Positions 1-8,055 of a stretch of DNA of 17,566 nt are shown one piece after another. The translations under genes were made by a program, and so were the position numbers. Positions within the stretch are counted from its first letter, which is position 1; each line of letters starts with the position of its first letter. This DNA comes from Sphingomonadales bacterium (GTDB lineage Bacteria; Pseudomonadota; Alphaproteobacteria; Sphingomonadales; Sphingomonadaceae), in the NCBI GenBank assembly GCA_028868335.1, contig JAGWUU010000027.1, forward strand, positions 1-17,566, written 5' to 3'. The notes beneath the pieces were generated by a model. That model did no database searches, had not been told where the DNA came from, and saw only the letters and a list, made by a program, of their open reading frames with translations.

Positions 1-1
1 T

Positions 2-1120
2 AAAAAAATAGCTCTTATTACAGGGGTGACCGGGCAAGACGGTTCTTATCTCGCTGAATTTCTGCTCGAAAAGGGCTATGAAGTGCATGGCATCAAGCGC
101 CGTGCCTCGTCGTTCAACACGCAGCGGGTCGATCATATCTATGCCGATCCTCATGTTGAGTCCGCCAATTTTCGCCTACATTATGGTGATCTGACGGATG
201 CTTCAAACCTCACACGCCTGATCTCGCAAATACAGCCGGACGAAATCTACAACCTTGGCGCGCAGAGCCACGTAGCTGTCAGTTTCGAGGCGCCGGAATA
301 TACCGCGGATGTTGACGCGATAGGCACGTTGCGCCTGCTCGAAGCCATCCGCTTTCTTGGCCTCGAAAAGAAATCGCGTTTTTATCAAGCCTCTACTTCG
401 GAACTTTATGGCTTGGTGCAGGAAACCCCGCAGCGCGAAACGACGTCGTTCCATCCCCGCTCGCCCTATGCCGTGGCCAAGCTTTATGCCCACTGGATCA
501 CGGTCAATTACCGCGAAGCCTATGGAATCTATGCCTGCAACGGCATCCTGTTCAACCATGAAAGCCCGCGCCGGGGCGAAACCTTTGTGACCCGCAAGAT
601 TACGCGAGGACTTGCCAACATAGGCGAAGGCCTAGAATCGTGCCTCTATATGGGCAACCTCGATGCATTGCGCGACTGGGGCCACGCCAAGGACTACGTC
701 CGGATGCAATGGATGATGCTCCAGCAAGAGGCGCCTGAAGACTTCGTGATCGCGACCGGCGAACAATATTCGGTTCGCCAGTTCATCGAGTGGTCGGCGG
801 CTGAACTGGGCATTGCGCTGCGCTTCGGAGGCACCGGGAACGAGGAAACCGCGGTTGTCATCTCGGTCGCGGGGGACAAGGCTCCGACGGTTAAAGTCGG
901 TGACGTGATCGTGCGGGTCGATCCGCGCTACTTCCGCCCGGCCGAGGTGGAAACGCTGCTCGGCGATCCGGCCAAGGCCAAGAACAAGCTTGGTTGGGTT
1001 CCAGAGATTACCGCGCAGGAAATGTGCGCGGAGATGGTCGCGGAAGACCTCAAGACGGCTCGTCGCAATGCCTTGCTCAAACAGCATGGTTACGATCTGC
1101 CGGTGTCATCGGAAAGTTAG
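2..1120 (+). CDS. gmd: GDP-mannose 4,6-dehydratase (5' end cut by window edge)
   Basis: Converts GDP-D-mannose to GDP-4-keto-6-deoxy-D-mannose in the cytoplasm, the first step to GDP-L-fucose. The frame is open to the window edge and reads KKIALITGVTGQDGSYL, so only a few N-terminal residues are missing. An internal GTG at 26 would remove the start of the NAD(P)-binding fold and is not the true start. Visible are the Rossmann GxxGxxG glycine motif and the SDR catalytic Tyr-x3-Lys (YAVAK, visible residues 156-160). The C-terminal stretch with DPRYFRPAEVETLLGDP is a hallmark of Gmd. About 372 residues are visible, full family length. The next gene, fcl, starts 9 bases downstream and uses the product, so the two are surely co-transcribed. 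The identification is very secure; only the exact start is unseen. Confidence 0.96.
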   Translation, partial: KKIALITGVTGQDGSYLAEFLLEKGYEVHGIKRRASSFNTQRVDHIYADPHVESANFRLHYGDLTDASNLTRLISQIQPDEIYNLGAQSHVAVSFEAPEYTADVDAIGTLRLLEAIRFLGLEKKSRFYQASTSELYGLVQETPQRETTSFHPRSPYAVAKLYAHWITVNYREAYGIYACNGILFNHESPRRGETFVTRKITRGLANIGEGLESCLYMGNLDALRDWGHAKDYVRMQWMMLQQEAPEDFVIATGEQYSVRQFIEWSAAELGIALRFGGTGNEETAVVISVAGDKAPTVKVGDVIVRVDPRYFRPAEVETLLGDPAKAKNKLGWVPEITAQEMCAEMVAEDLKTARRNALLKQHGYDLPVSSES

Positions 1121-1129
1121 GGCACAACA

Positions 1130-2086
1130 ATGCGCATTTTTGTTGCCGGACATCGCGGTATGGTTGGGAGTGCCATTGCCAGGCAGCTTGAAGCGCGAGG
1201 GGATGAGGTGATCACCCGCTCGCGTACCGAATTGGATCTGCTCGACCAGCAAGCGGTGCGCGCCTTCATGTCTGCCAACCGCCCCGATGCGGTAATCATG
1301 GCGGCAGCAAAAGTCGGCGGGATTCATGCCAACAACACCTACCCGGCGCAGTTCATTTTCGAAAACCTGATGATGGAATGCAACGTTGTGCACGAAGCGT
1401 TCCAAGCCGGGATTGAGCGCCTGCTGTTTCTCGGTTCGTCGTGTATCTACCCGCGTGATGCAACTCAGCCGATGAACGAGCAGGCGCTGTTGACCGGCCG
1501 GCTGGAACTCACCAACGAACCCTATGCTGTCGCCAAGATTGCCGGGATCAAACTGTGCGAAAGCTATAATCGGCAGTACGGCACCGATTACCGCAGCGTG
1601 ATGCCGACCAATCTCTATGGCCCAGGCGACAATTTTCACCCGGAAAACTCCCATGTGCTTCCGGCACTGATGCGGCGGTTTCATGAAGCCGTGCGTGATG
1701 GGCTTGACGAGGTGACGATCTGGGGCACCGGCACGCCGCGTCGCGAATTCCTCCATGTGGACGACATGGCCGCAGGGTCGCTCTTCGTGCTCGATCTCGA
1801 CAAGGATGTTTATCTGGCCAACACCGAACCGATGCTAAGCCATATAAACCTTGGCTTCGGCTCTGACCTCACGATCGCGGAATTGGCCCACCTCATCGCC
1901 AAGGTCACGAACTTCACCGGAAAGATCGTTTTCGATCCAACAAAACCGGACGGCACGATGCGCAAGTTGATGGACGTCAGCCGTCTTGCGGCGATGGGCT
2001 GGACCGCACAAATTCCTCTGGAACGAGGCGTGAGCGAAACGTACCGGTGGTTCCTGGCCAACCCTGCCGGACTGCGCATTGCCTGA
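1130..2086 (+). CDS. fcl: GDP-L-fucose synthase
   Basis: Bifunctional epimerase/reductase that turns GDP-4-keto-6-deoxy-mannose into GDP-L-fucose with NADPH. The 318-residue length is usual for the family. The N-terminus carries the Rossmann glycine motif (VAGHRGMVGSAI). The segment SSCIYP lies upstream of the catalytic Tyr132-x3-Lys136 (YAVAK), and NLYGPGDNFHPENSHV is the typical substrate-side segment. The ATG at 1130 lies 9 bases after the gmd stop. Gmd plus Fcl implies that L-fucose (or a derivative) is a sugar of the polysaccharide made by this locus. The stop codon is directly followed, in the same reading frame, by the remnant of an export gene. Confidence 0.96.
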   Translation: MRIFVAGHRGMVGSAIARQLEARGDEVITRSRTELDLLDQQAVRAFMSANRPDAVIMAAAKVGGIHANNTYPAQFIFENLMMECNVVHEAFQAGIERLLFLGSSCIYPRDATQPMNEQALLTGRLELTNEPYAVAKIAGIKLCESYNRQYGTDYRSVMPTNLYGPGDNFHPENSHVLPALMRRFHEAVRDGLDEVTIWGTGTPRREFLHVDDMAAGSLFVLDLDKDVYLANTEPMLSHINLGFGSDLTIAELAHLIAKVTNFTGKIVFDPTKPDGTMRKLMDVSRLAAMGWTAQIPLERGVSETYRWFLANPAGLRIA

Positions 2087-2356
2087 GAACGGCGTTGCAA
2101 GACCGACAATTCGCGGTCGGATTTGGCCGACGGGGTTTCGCCTGACTCTCCAACCACACCGGACGGCAAGATTCCGGTGATCTACAAGATCAATCTGTCT
2201 GATCCGATGACGCTGTTTGTCGCGCAGGAATTTCCGATTCGGGATCGGGACGTCCTCTACGTTTCAAATGCTCCATTGGTTGACCTTCAGAAGTTTGCCA
2301 GTGTTGTCTCGTCGATGGTATTTTCCGTCGTAAGCATTGGGAATGCTGTGAAATAA
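2087..2356 (+). pseudogene. C-terminal remnant of a KpsD/Wza-type capsule export protein
   Basis: The frame from 2087 to the stop at 2354-2356 encodes about 60 recognisable residues of the far C-terminus of polysaccharide export lipoproteins of the KpsD/BexD/Wza class. The tell-tale pieces are IPVIYKINLSDP, FVAQEFPIRDRDVLYVSNAP and LVDLQKF. In intact proteins these follow the SLBB domains and precede the C-terminal helix of the outer-membrane pore. Everything N-terminal (signal peptide, Poly_export and SLBB domains) is absent. The frame runs straight on from the fcl stop, and the only early start is a TTG at 2123 without a clear ribosome site. I read it as a gene relic left by a deletion between fcl and kdsD. 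A short expressed peptide is possible but unlikely. After the stop, about 100 bases without a gene precede kdsD. Confidence 0.8.
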
Positions 2357-2460
2357 ATCCCCTTGCGTCACAATGTCATCTTAACCATAGAAAGGCATGC
2401 TCGTGATGCGCTCAAGCGGTGCACCGAACCGATACAGTGACCTTCGCCAAGGAGGGGCGC

Positions 2461-3459
2461 GTGGATATGAAACTGCTTGGCCGCGATCTTGACAGCGGCA
2501 CAATCCTTACCCGGGGCCGGGAAGTTATTGCGATAGAGGCCCATGCGCTGACTCAACTGGCGGCTGCATTGGGTGATAGTTTCGCAGATGCCTGCAGGGC
2601 AATTCTGAAGACACAGCGACAACTCGTAGTGTCAGGCATGGGCAAGTCGGGACACATCGCCCGCAAGGTAGCGGCAACCTTTGCCGCGACCGGAACGCCC
2701 GCAATCTTCGTCCATCCAGGCGAAGCTGCGCACGGCGATCTGGGGATGATCCGCCCCGGCGATGTGCTGCTCGTGTTCTCCAATTCCGGCAATACGGCCG
2801 AACTGCGGGCGATCCTTCGCTTCGCGCGCCTGAACGGGATTACGATTATCGGCGTGGCGTCGCGCAAGAACTCGCTGGTTTGCGAACTTGCAGACGTTCC
2901 GCTCTTGTTGCCTAATGTGCGAGAGGCCTGCACGGTCAACATTGCGCCGACTACATCGACAACGCTGCAACTCGCGCTTGGTGATGCCTTGGCGATGACG
3001 GTGATGGACATGCGGGGCGTGTCGAAGGCACATCTTCAAAAGCTGCATCCGGCCGGATCGATTGGCTTGGCTTTGACGCCGATCGGCGAACTGATGCACG
3101 AAGCCGATCGTCTCCCCCTGATCGAAACCCATGCCGGCATGCCCCATGCAATCTCGGTGATGACTGCAGGGTGCTTCGGTCTTGCAGGCGTGGTCGATGC
3201 GCAGGGCGCCCTTGTCGGGATCATCACTGATGGCGACCTGCGCCGCCGCTTCGGTGTGCTGGGCACGGCCTTCGCTCATGAAGTGATGACCCATGGGCCC
3301 AAGGTGATCCCGCTCGATATGCCGGCGGGTGAAGCGCTGGTGTTCCTGAACGACAATCAGATCACGGCGGCCTTCGTCGTCGAGGACCCGGCAGTCGGCC
3401 CCCCGGTGCCGCTGGGGATCATCCACATCCATGATTTGCTGCGCCACGGGCTGAACTGA
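2461..3459 (+). CDS. kdsD: D-arabinose 5-phosphate isomerase (SIS plus two CBS domains)
   Basis: Interconverts ribulose 5-phosphate and arabinose 5-phosphate, the first committed step to Kdo; KpsF and KdsD are the capsule and LPS versions. With a GTG start at 2461 it has 332 residues. This start sits 5 bases after a near-perfect ribosome site AAGGAGG (2449-2455); the ATG at 2467 is an alternative, and the GTG at 2419 lacks a site. The SIS domain spans roughly residues 40-180, with GMGKSGHIARK, the HPGEAAHGDLG loop and SNSGNTAEL (phosphosugar binding). Two CBS domains follow (about 205-265 and 270-332), with GIITDGDLRRRF in the first. It heads a Kdo run with kdsB 8 bases downstream. A promoter may lie in the 104-base gap upstream (TTGCGT at 2363, CATAGA at 2386, 17 apart), but the match is weak. 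Confidence 0.94.
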   Translation: MDMKLLGRDLDSGTILTRGREVIAIEAHALTQLAAALGDSFADACRAILKTQRQLVVSGMGKSGHIARKVAATFAATGTPAIFVHPGEAAHGDLGMIRPGDVLLVFSNSGNTAELRAILRFARLNGITIIGVASRKNSLVCELADVPLLLPNVREACTVNIAPTTSTTLQLALGDALAMTVMDMRGVSKAHLQKLHPAGSIGLALTPIGELMHEADRLPLIETHAGMPHAISVMTAGCFGLAGVVDAQGALVGIITDGDLRRRFGVLGTAFAHEVMTHGPKVIPLDMPAGEALVFLNDNQITAAFVVEDPAVGPPVPLGIIHIHDLLRHGLN

Positions 3460-3467
3460 TCCGTTTC

Positions 3468-4271
3468 ATGCCTGGCACCTTCGCGATCGTGATTCCGGCG
3501 CGCTATGCGTCGAGCCGCTATCCTGGCAAACCGCTGGCCGAGCTGCGTGGCGCGGATGGAGAGCCGCGCAGCCTGATCCGGCGGAGCTGGGAAGCGGCCT
3601 GCGCCGTTGCGGGAGCAGAGGTGGTATGGGTCGCCACCGACGACGACGGGATCGCCGATGCCGTTCGCGGCTTCGGGGGGCAGGTCGTGATGACCCCGTC
3701 CACCTGCCGCAACGGCACCGAACGCTGCGCTGCGGCGCTGGACGTGCTGGGTGACGTGGCGCCGGTGGTGATCAACCTGCAAGGCGATGCCCCGCTGACG
3801 CCCGATTTCGTGGTCGCCGATCTGGTTCACGCACTGGAAGCCGATCCAGATGCTGCAATGGCGACGCCGGCGGTGCGCTGTTCGGACACACTCTATCGGC
3901 ACCTCGTGACCGATCAGGCACAGGGCCGGGTCGGCGGGACCACCGTGGTATTCAACGCGAAGCACACCGCCCTCTACTTCTCCAAGCGGGTCATCCCCCA
4001 TGTCGCCGAGGGACGGTTGGATGCCCACTCCCACGTCCACCTGCATCTCGGCGTCTATGCCTATCGCCCGGCTGCCCTGTCCCGGTATGCAGCCACTCCG
4101 CCCAGCCCGCTGGAGGAACTGGAAGGGCTGGAACAGTTGCGCTTCCTCGAAACCGGGCAGCGCATCCGGGTCGTGCCGTTCGATCCGATCGGGTGGGACT
4201 GCATCGAACTCAACAATCCTGAAGACGTCCCCGCGATCGAAGCCGTTTTGCGCGCGCGGGGGATTCGCTAG
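3468..4271 (+). CDS. kdsB: CMP-Kdo synthetase (3-deoxy-manno-octulosonate cytidylyltransferase)
   Basis: Activates Kdo with CTP to CMP-Kdo, the donor for Kdo transferases. The ATG at 3468 gives 267 residues, slightly longer than classical KdsB (about 250). The N-terminal nucleotide-binding motif is PARYASSRYPGKPL; WVATDDDGIADAV and NGTERCAAAL follow as in the family. The metal/nucleotide loop reads NLQGDAPLTP where classical KdsB has NVQGDEP, so the Asp is kept and the following Glu is Ala. I believe this marks a separate KdsB-like subfamily seen in alphaproteobacterial polysaccharide loci (from memory). It sits between kdsD and kdsA, which supports Kdo over another sugar acid. KpsU is the matching name in group 2 capsule loci. 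Confidence 0.9.
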   Translation: MPGTFAIVIPARYASSRYPGKPLAELRGADGEPRSLIRRSWEAACAVAGAEVVWVATDDDGIADAVRGFGGQVVMTPSTCRNGTERCAAALDVLGDVAPVVINLQGDAPLTPDFVVADLVHALEADPDAAMATPAVRCSDTLYRHLVTDQAQGRVGGTTVVFNAKHTALYFSKRVIPHVAEGRLDAHSHVHLHLGVYAYRPAALSRYAATPPSPLEELEGLEQLRFLETGQRIRVVPFDPIGWDCIELNNPEDVPAIEAVLRARGIR

Positions 4272-4281
4272 AAAGACCTTG

Positions 4282-5106
4282 ATGACTGGCCCTACCGTCA
4301 CGCTTCCGCAAGGGATCGTCTTCGCCAACAGCGCTCCCTTCGTGCTGATCGGTGGAATGAACGTGATCGAGGATCGCGACCTGATGCTCGACGTGGCGTC
4401 ACGCTTTGTCGAGGTTACATCCCGGCTTGGCGTGCCTTATGTTTTCAAGGCGAGCTTCGACAAGGCCAATCGCTCGTCGATCAATTCGTTTCGTGGGCCG
4501 GGGTTGGAACGTGGGCTGGCGCTATTGTCCGAGGTCAAGGCGCGGTTCGGCGTGCCGGTGCTGACCGACATCCACGAACCACACCAGGCCGCCCCCGCTG
4601 CCGAAGTGGCCGACATCATCCAGCTCCCGGCGTTCCTCGCCCGCCAAACTGATCTGGTCACGGCCATGGCGCGCACCGGGGCGGTGATCAACATCAAGAA
4701 GCCGCAGTTCCTCGCACCCGAAGAAATGCGCCATATCCTTACCAAGTGCGCCGAGGCCGGGAACGAGCGCGTGCTGTTGTGCGAGCGCGGGACCAGCTTT
4801 GGCTACAACAATCTGGTGGTCGACATGTTGGGCATGGACGGGATGAAGCCCATGGCCCCGGTCATTTTCGACGTCACCCATGCGCTGCAAAAGCCCGGTG
4901 GACGCGCCGACAGCGCCGACGGCCGGGGGCCGCAAGCCCTGGCGCTTGCGCGCGCGGGAATCGCGGTGGGGATCGCCGGGCTGTTCCTCGAGTGTCACCC
5001 TGATCCCGCACAAGCGCTGTGTGATGGGCCAAGCGCGCTGCCGCTGGACCAACTTGAACCATTCGTCACGCAAATCATGGCGGTCGATGCCGCGGTAAAG
5101 GGGTGA
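4282..5106 (+). CDS. kdsA: Kdo-8-phosphate synthase
   Basis: Condenses phosphoenolpyruvate with arabinose 5-phosphate to give Kdo 8-phosphate. The ATG at 4282 is 10 bases after the kdsB stop and gives 274 residues, close to the E. coli enzyme. The same frame is open further upstream inside kdsB, but that part is not KdsA-like. Family motifs include GGMNVIEDRD (residues 24-33), YVFKASFDKANRSS, LTDIHEP, QLPAFLARQTDL, NIKKPQFLAP, CERGTSFGYNNLVVDM and LFLECHPDP. Asn27 in GGMNV occupies the position where metal-dependent KdsA enzymes have a metal-binding Cys, so this should be the metal-independent type. It is expected to act between kdsD and kdsB. The Kdo-8-P phosphatase (KdsC) is not in the window. 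Confidence 0.96.
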   Translation: MTGPTVTLPQGIVFANSAPFVLIGGMNVIEDRDLMLDVASRFVEVTSRLGVPYVFKASFDKANRSSINSFRGPGLERGLALLSEVKARFGVPVLTDIHEPHQAAPAAEVADIIQLPAFLARQTDLVTAMARTGAVINIKKPQFLAPEEMRHILTKCAEAGNERVLLCERGTSFGYNNLVVDMLGMDGMKPMAPVIFDVTHALQKPGGRADSADGRGPQALALARAGIAVGIAGLFLECHPDPAQALCDGPSALPLDQLEPFVTQIMAVDAAVKG

Positions 5107-5113
5107 ACCCGGT

Positions 5114-6727
5114 TTGCCCGGCGACTTTCTTCGTATCCCGCCCTTCCCGGGTCATCGCGCCACGCCGCTGGCGCAAGCCGCGCACGGCGCCAGCACCGGG
5201 TTCGACGTCGCCGCGCTAATGGCAACGCTGCGGCGCGAGCGGGTGGGCGGCGCGTTCTGGGCAGCGCAGCCGCAGCTACCCGCAGGCCGCGATGTGCTGG
5301 TCGCTCCGGCAAGCAGGGCGCAATTGCATGAAATGCTGGCCTCACTCACTCCGCTCGAGCGTGAGCGTTCGGCGGTTCTGGCCCCTTCGACCTGGCCGCT
5401 GCCTGACGGGGTGCAGCGCTTGCCGGTGCTCTGCGATCCGTGGTGGCTTGCAAGCCGCGCCGCGCTTTGTCTGTGTGACCGCAATGATGATCTGGCCATG
5501 GTCATGGCACTGCAAGGCGTGGTGCTACGCCAGTTCGGCGATGCGCGGGATCAAATCGCCGCCCTGACCGAGGCGCTTGACGGGCAGACCTACACCGATC
5601 CTTTTACCGGCGAACCATGGAGCGTGCAGCAGGTCATCGCCCAGCTTGGCGAATGGCGGCGGCTGATCGACGCCAATCGCCAACTCGACGCGGTTTATGG
5701 TGTGGCCAGATGGAAACGCATCACGGCCGACCCCTTGCTGTGGGATGGACAGGGCAAGGTTCGCCACCGCGCCACATCGCGCCCGCCAGCCGTTTCGCAG
5801 TCCCGTGCGGCAATTTGGAAGTCGCGTGCAGCGCCGGGGCTTCTCGGTGCACTGACCGCCAGCGGAACCTTGCTGAGTGAGTTGGAAGACGGCTTTATCC
5901 GCTCGGTTGGATTGGGCGCCAATTGTGTTCCGCCATTGTCACTGATCTGTGATCTTTCGGGTGTTTATTTCGATCCGGGCGGTCCCAGTGATCTTGAGAC
6001 AATTCTTCAGGTTTCGGACATCGATTCAACGCTTCAAAAACGCGCTTCGTCGCTTCGCGCTCGCCTTGTTCAGGCTTCGATCAGCAAATACGGTCAAGGC
6101 GGTAAACCATTGGACCAGCCGAACGGTGTGCGGCGCAGGGTTCTGGTAACGGGGCAAGTAGAAGATGATCGATCGATCGTTTGTGGCGGGGCGGGCATTA
6201 CCAATTTCCTCCTGCTGCAACGCGCGCGGGAACTCGAGGGCGCCTCGTGGATCATCTACAAGCCGCATCCCGATGTCGAAGCCGGGCACCGCAAGGGGCA
6301 CATTCCGGATGACGAGGCACTGCGTTACGCCGATGAAATCGCTCGCGATGTGCCAATCACGTCTCTGCTCGATACGGTTGACGCGGTGCATGTCATCACC
6401 TCGCTCGCCGGTTTCGAGGCGCTGCTCCGGGGCAAGCAGGTGACGACCCACGGAACTCCTTTCTACGCCGGGTGGGGTCTGACCCGCGACCTGGCTGCGA
6501 TCCCGTCCCGTCGCACCCGGCGGCGCAGTCTGGACGAACTTGTCGCCGCAACGCTGATCCTTTACCCGCGCTACCTGGATCCGGTCACGCGCCTGCCCTG
6601 CCCACCGGAGGTGCTGGTGGAGCGCATGGCGAACGGCGCGGCGCGGGTTGGTTCATCGCTGGTTTTTCTGCGGGAACTACAAGGGCGCTTCCAGCGTTTG
6701 TGGCATCGGGCAACAGGAGCGCGTTGA
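5114..6727 (+). CDS. kpsC: KpsC-like capsule Kdo-linker glycosyltransferase, short N-terminal module
   Basis: KpsC and KpsS are cytoplasmic retaining beta-Kdo transferases that build the poly-Kdo linker on the lipid anchor of group 2 capsules. The likely start is TTG at 5114: an in-frame stop at 5096 rules out anything earlier, and AAGGGGTG (5098-5105) is a fair ribosome site. Residues about 160-537 form a complete C-terminal module: DPFTGEPWS (162-170), RWKR (199-202), ELEDGFIRSVGLG (256-268), GQVEDD (347-352), YKPHPDVEAG (382-391), then TSLAGFEALLRGK and PFYAGWGLT. The first 155 residues are poorly conserved. E. coli KpsC is about 675 residues with two full modules, so this 537-residue protein seems to keep only the second one intact. 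It overlaps kpsS by one base. Confidence 0.85.
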   Translation: MPGDFLRIPPFPGHRATPLAQAAHGASTGFDVAALMATLRRERVGGAFWAAQPQLPAGRDVLVAPASRAQLHEMLASLTPLERERSAVLAPSTWPLPDGVQRLPVLCDPWWLASRAALCLCDRNDDLAMVMALQGVVLRQFGDARDQIAALTEALDGQTYTDPFTGEPWSVQQVIAQLGEWRRLIDANRQLDAVYGVARWKRITADPLLWDGQGKVRHRATSRPPAVSQSRAAIWKSRAAPGLLGALTASGTLLSELEDGFIRSVGLGANCVPPLSLICDLSGVYFDPGGPSDLETILQVSDIDSTLQKRASSLRARLVQASISKYGQGGKPLDQPNGVRRRVLVTGQVEDDRSIVCGGAGITNFLLLQRARELEGASWIIYKPHPDVEAGHRKGHIPDDEALRYADEIARDVPITSLLDTVDAVHVITSLAGFEALLRGKQVTTHGTPFYAGWGLTRDLAAIPSRRTRRRSLDELVAATLILYPRYLDPVTRLPCPPEVLVERMANGAARVGSSLVFLRELQGRFQRLWHRATGAR

Positions 6728-8055
6728 TGAATGCCGTCGTTCACATCCAGCGCGAATTCCTGTTCCTGCAAGGCCCGCCCGGACCGTTCTTCCGCGAACT
6801 TGCCGGCGCTCTGGAAACGAGCGGCAGCGGCATTCACCGGATCAATCTTTCGGGCGGCGATCGCTACGATTGGTCCGCTGGCGCGACCGACTATCGCGGC
6901 CGCCTGTCCAACTGGCCGATGTTCTTCGATCGCTTCGTCCAATCCAACCGGATCACCGATCTCGTGCTGTTCGGCGATTGTCGCCCGATGCACCAGACCG
7001 CGCTGCGCCTGGCGCAATTGCGCGGAATCCACATCCACGTGTTCGAGGAAGGCTATATCCGTCCGGATTGGATGACGCTGGAGCGCGACGGCGTGAACGG
7101 TCATTCGCCGATGGAGCGCGATCCCGATGCCATTTTGTCCAACGCCAGATGGCTGCCCCAGGTGCCGAAACTTGCGCCCATCACGGCCGACTTCAAGCGG
7201 CGCGCGCGGGATAGCTACTGGCACTATCACCACGTGGTCACCGGCAAGCTGCGGTTTCCCTTCTATTCCAGCCACCGGCAGGGCTCGATCTGTCTCGACG
7301 GGATTGGCTGGCTGCTGAAGTTCATGCGCAAGAAGCGCCGCGAACAACAGGCCATCGAGACTCTGGAGAAGGTGGCGGGACGCGCATTCTTCCTGTTCCC
7401 GCTGCAACTCACCGGCGATTACCAGATCCGCACCCATTCGCCGTTCGGAACCATGATGGTCGCGGTCGAATATATTCTGGAAAGCTTTGCGCGCTTCGCG
7501 CCAAAGGATGCGTTCCTGCTGGTCAAGGAGCATCCGCTCGACAGTGGTTATCGCAATTGGCGCCGGACCATCGAGCGTATCGCCGGGCGACTCAATGTCG
7601 CGGACCGGGTGCTTCACATCGACGGCGGCGATCTTGAGGAACTTGCGGCCAGCGCAACGGGCATGGTCTGCGTCAATTCAACCTCGGGCACCCTGGCGCT
7701 GGAAGCCGGATTGCCCGTCGTGGTGCTGGGTGACGCGATCTACGACGTCCCCGGCGTAACCCATCAGGCTGGCCTCGATCAGTTCTGGAAGGCTCCCGAT
7801 CGACCTGACCAGACGCTGTATGATGCCTTCAAGCGACTTCTCCACGCCCGATGCCTGGTCCGTGGCGGGCTGGCGAGCCAGTCGGGCCTTGAAATCCTGG
7901 TGCGTAACAGCGCCGAGCGGTTGCTGGCGAAAGCAAGGCCGCCGCTTCATCAGATTACCGCTGAGTCGTTCCAATCGGCGGGGTTCATGCCGACGGAACA
8001 AGTCCACGATCATCCAGCATTCCCCGCGCGCGCAGCGTCCGGAACAAACGGTTGA
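6727..8055 (+). CDS. kpsS: KpsS-like capsule Kdo-linker glycosyltransferase
   Basis: Partner of KpsC in building the Kdo linker of lipid-anchored capsular polysaccharide; acts at the cytoplasmic face of the inner membrane. The ATG at 6727 overlaps the kpsC stop (ATGA), indicating translational coupling, and gives 442 residues against about 390-410 in E. coli. The frame is open upstream into kpsC, but that stretch is only a shadow. Family motifs: FLQGPPGPFFREL (residues 13-25), VLFGDCRPMH (80-89), FEEGYIRPDWMTLE (106-119), GVNGHSP, FFLFPLQLTGDYQIR, LLVKEHPLD and VNSTSGTLALEAGLPVVVLG. The last 71 bases overlap, tail to tail, the 3' end of the desaturase-like gene on the other strand, so there is no room for a classical terminator between them. 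Confidence 0.9.
   Translation: MNAVVHIQREFLFLQGPPGPFFRELAGALETSGSGIHRINLSGGDRYDWSAGATDYRGRLSNWPMFFDRFVQSNRITDLVLFGDCRPMHQTALRLAQLRGIHIHVFEEGYIRPDWMTLERDGVNGHSPMERDPDAILSNARWLPQVPKLAPITADFKRRARDSYWHYHHVVTGKLRFPFYSSHRQGSICLDGIGWLLKFMRKKRREQQAIETLEKVAGRAFFLFPLQLTGDYQIRTHSPFGTMMVAVEYILESFARFAPKDAFLLVKEHPLDSGYRNWRRTIERIAGRLNVADRVLHIDGGDLEELAASATGMVCVNSTSGTLALEAGLPVVVLGDAIYDVPGVTHQAGLDQFWKAPDRPDQTLYDAFKRLLHARCLVRGGLASQSGLEILVRNSAERLLAKARPPLHQITAESFQSAGFMPTEQVHDHPAFPARAASGTNG

Noticed and set aside
2103..2123. Possible terminator after fcl (CCGAC, 8-base loop, GTCGG, then ATTT)
   Set aside because: A 5-bp stem with a short T run is too weak to call, and it lies within the exporter relic's frame.
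4000..4281. Long N-terminal extension of the kdsA frame
   Set aside because: The extension lies inside kdsB in another frame and is unlike KdsA; the ATG at 4282 gives a family-length protein.
3357..4328. A 323-codon minus-strand frame opposite kdsB
   Set aside because: The + strand frame is a clear CMP-Kdo synthetase; the antisense frame is Arg/His-rich shadow sequence typical of GC-rich DNA.
6472..6726. N-terminal extension of the kpsS frame
   Set aside because: It overlaps the conserved end of kpsC; the ATG at 6727 forms a normal ATGA coupling and gives the KpsS N-terminus.
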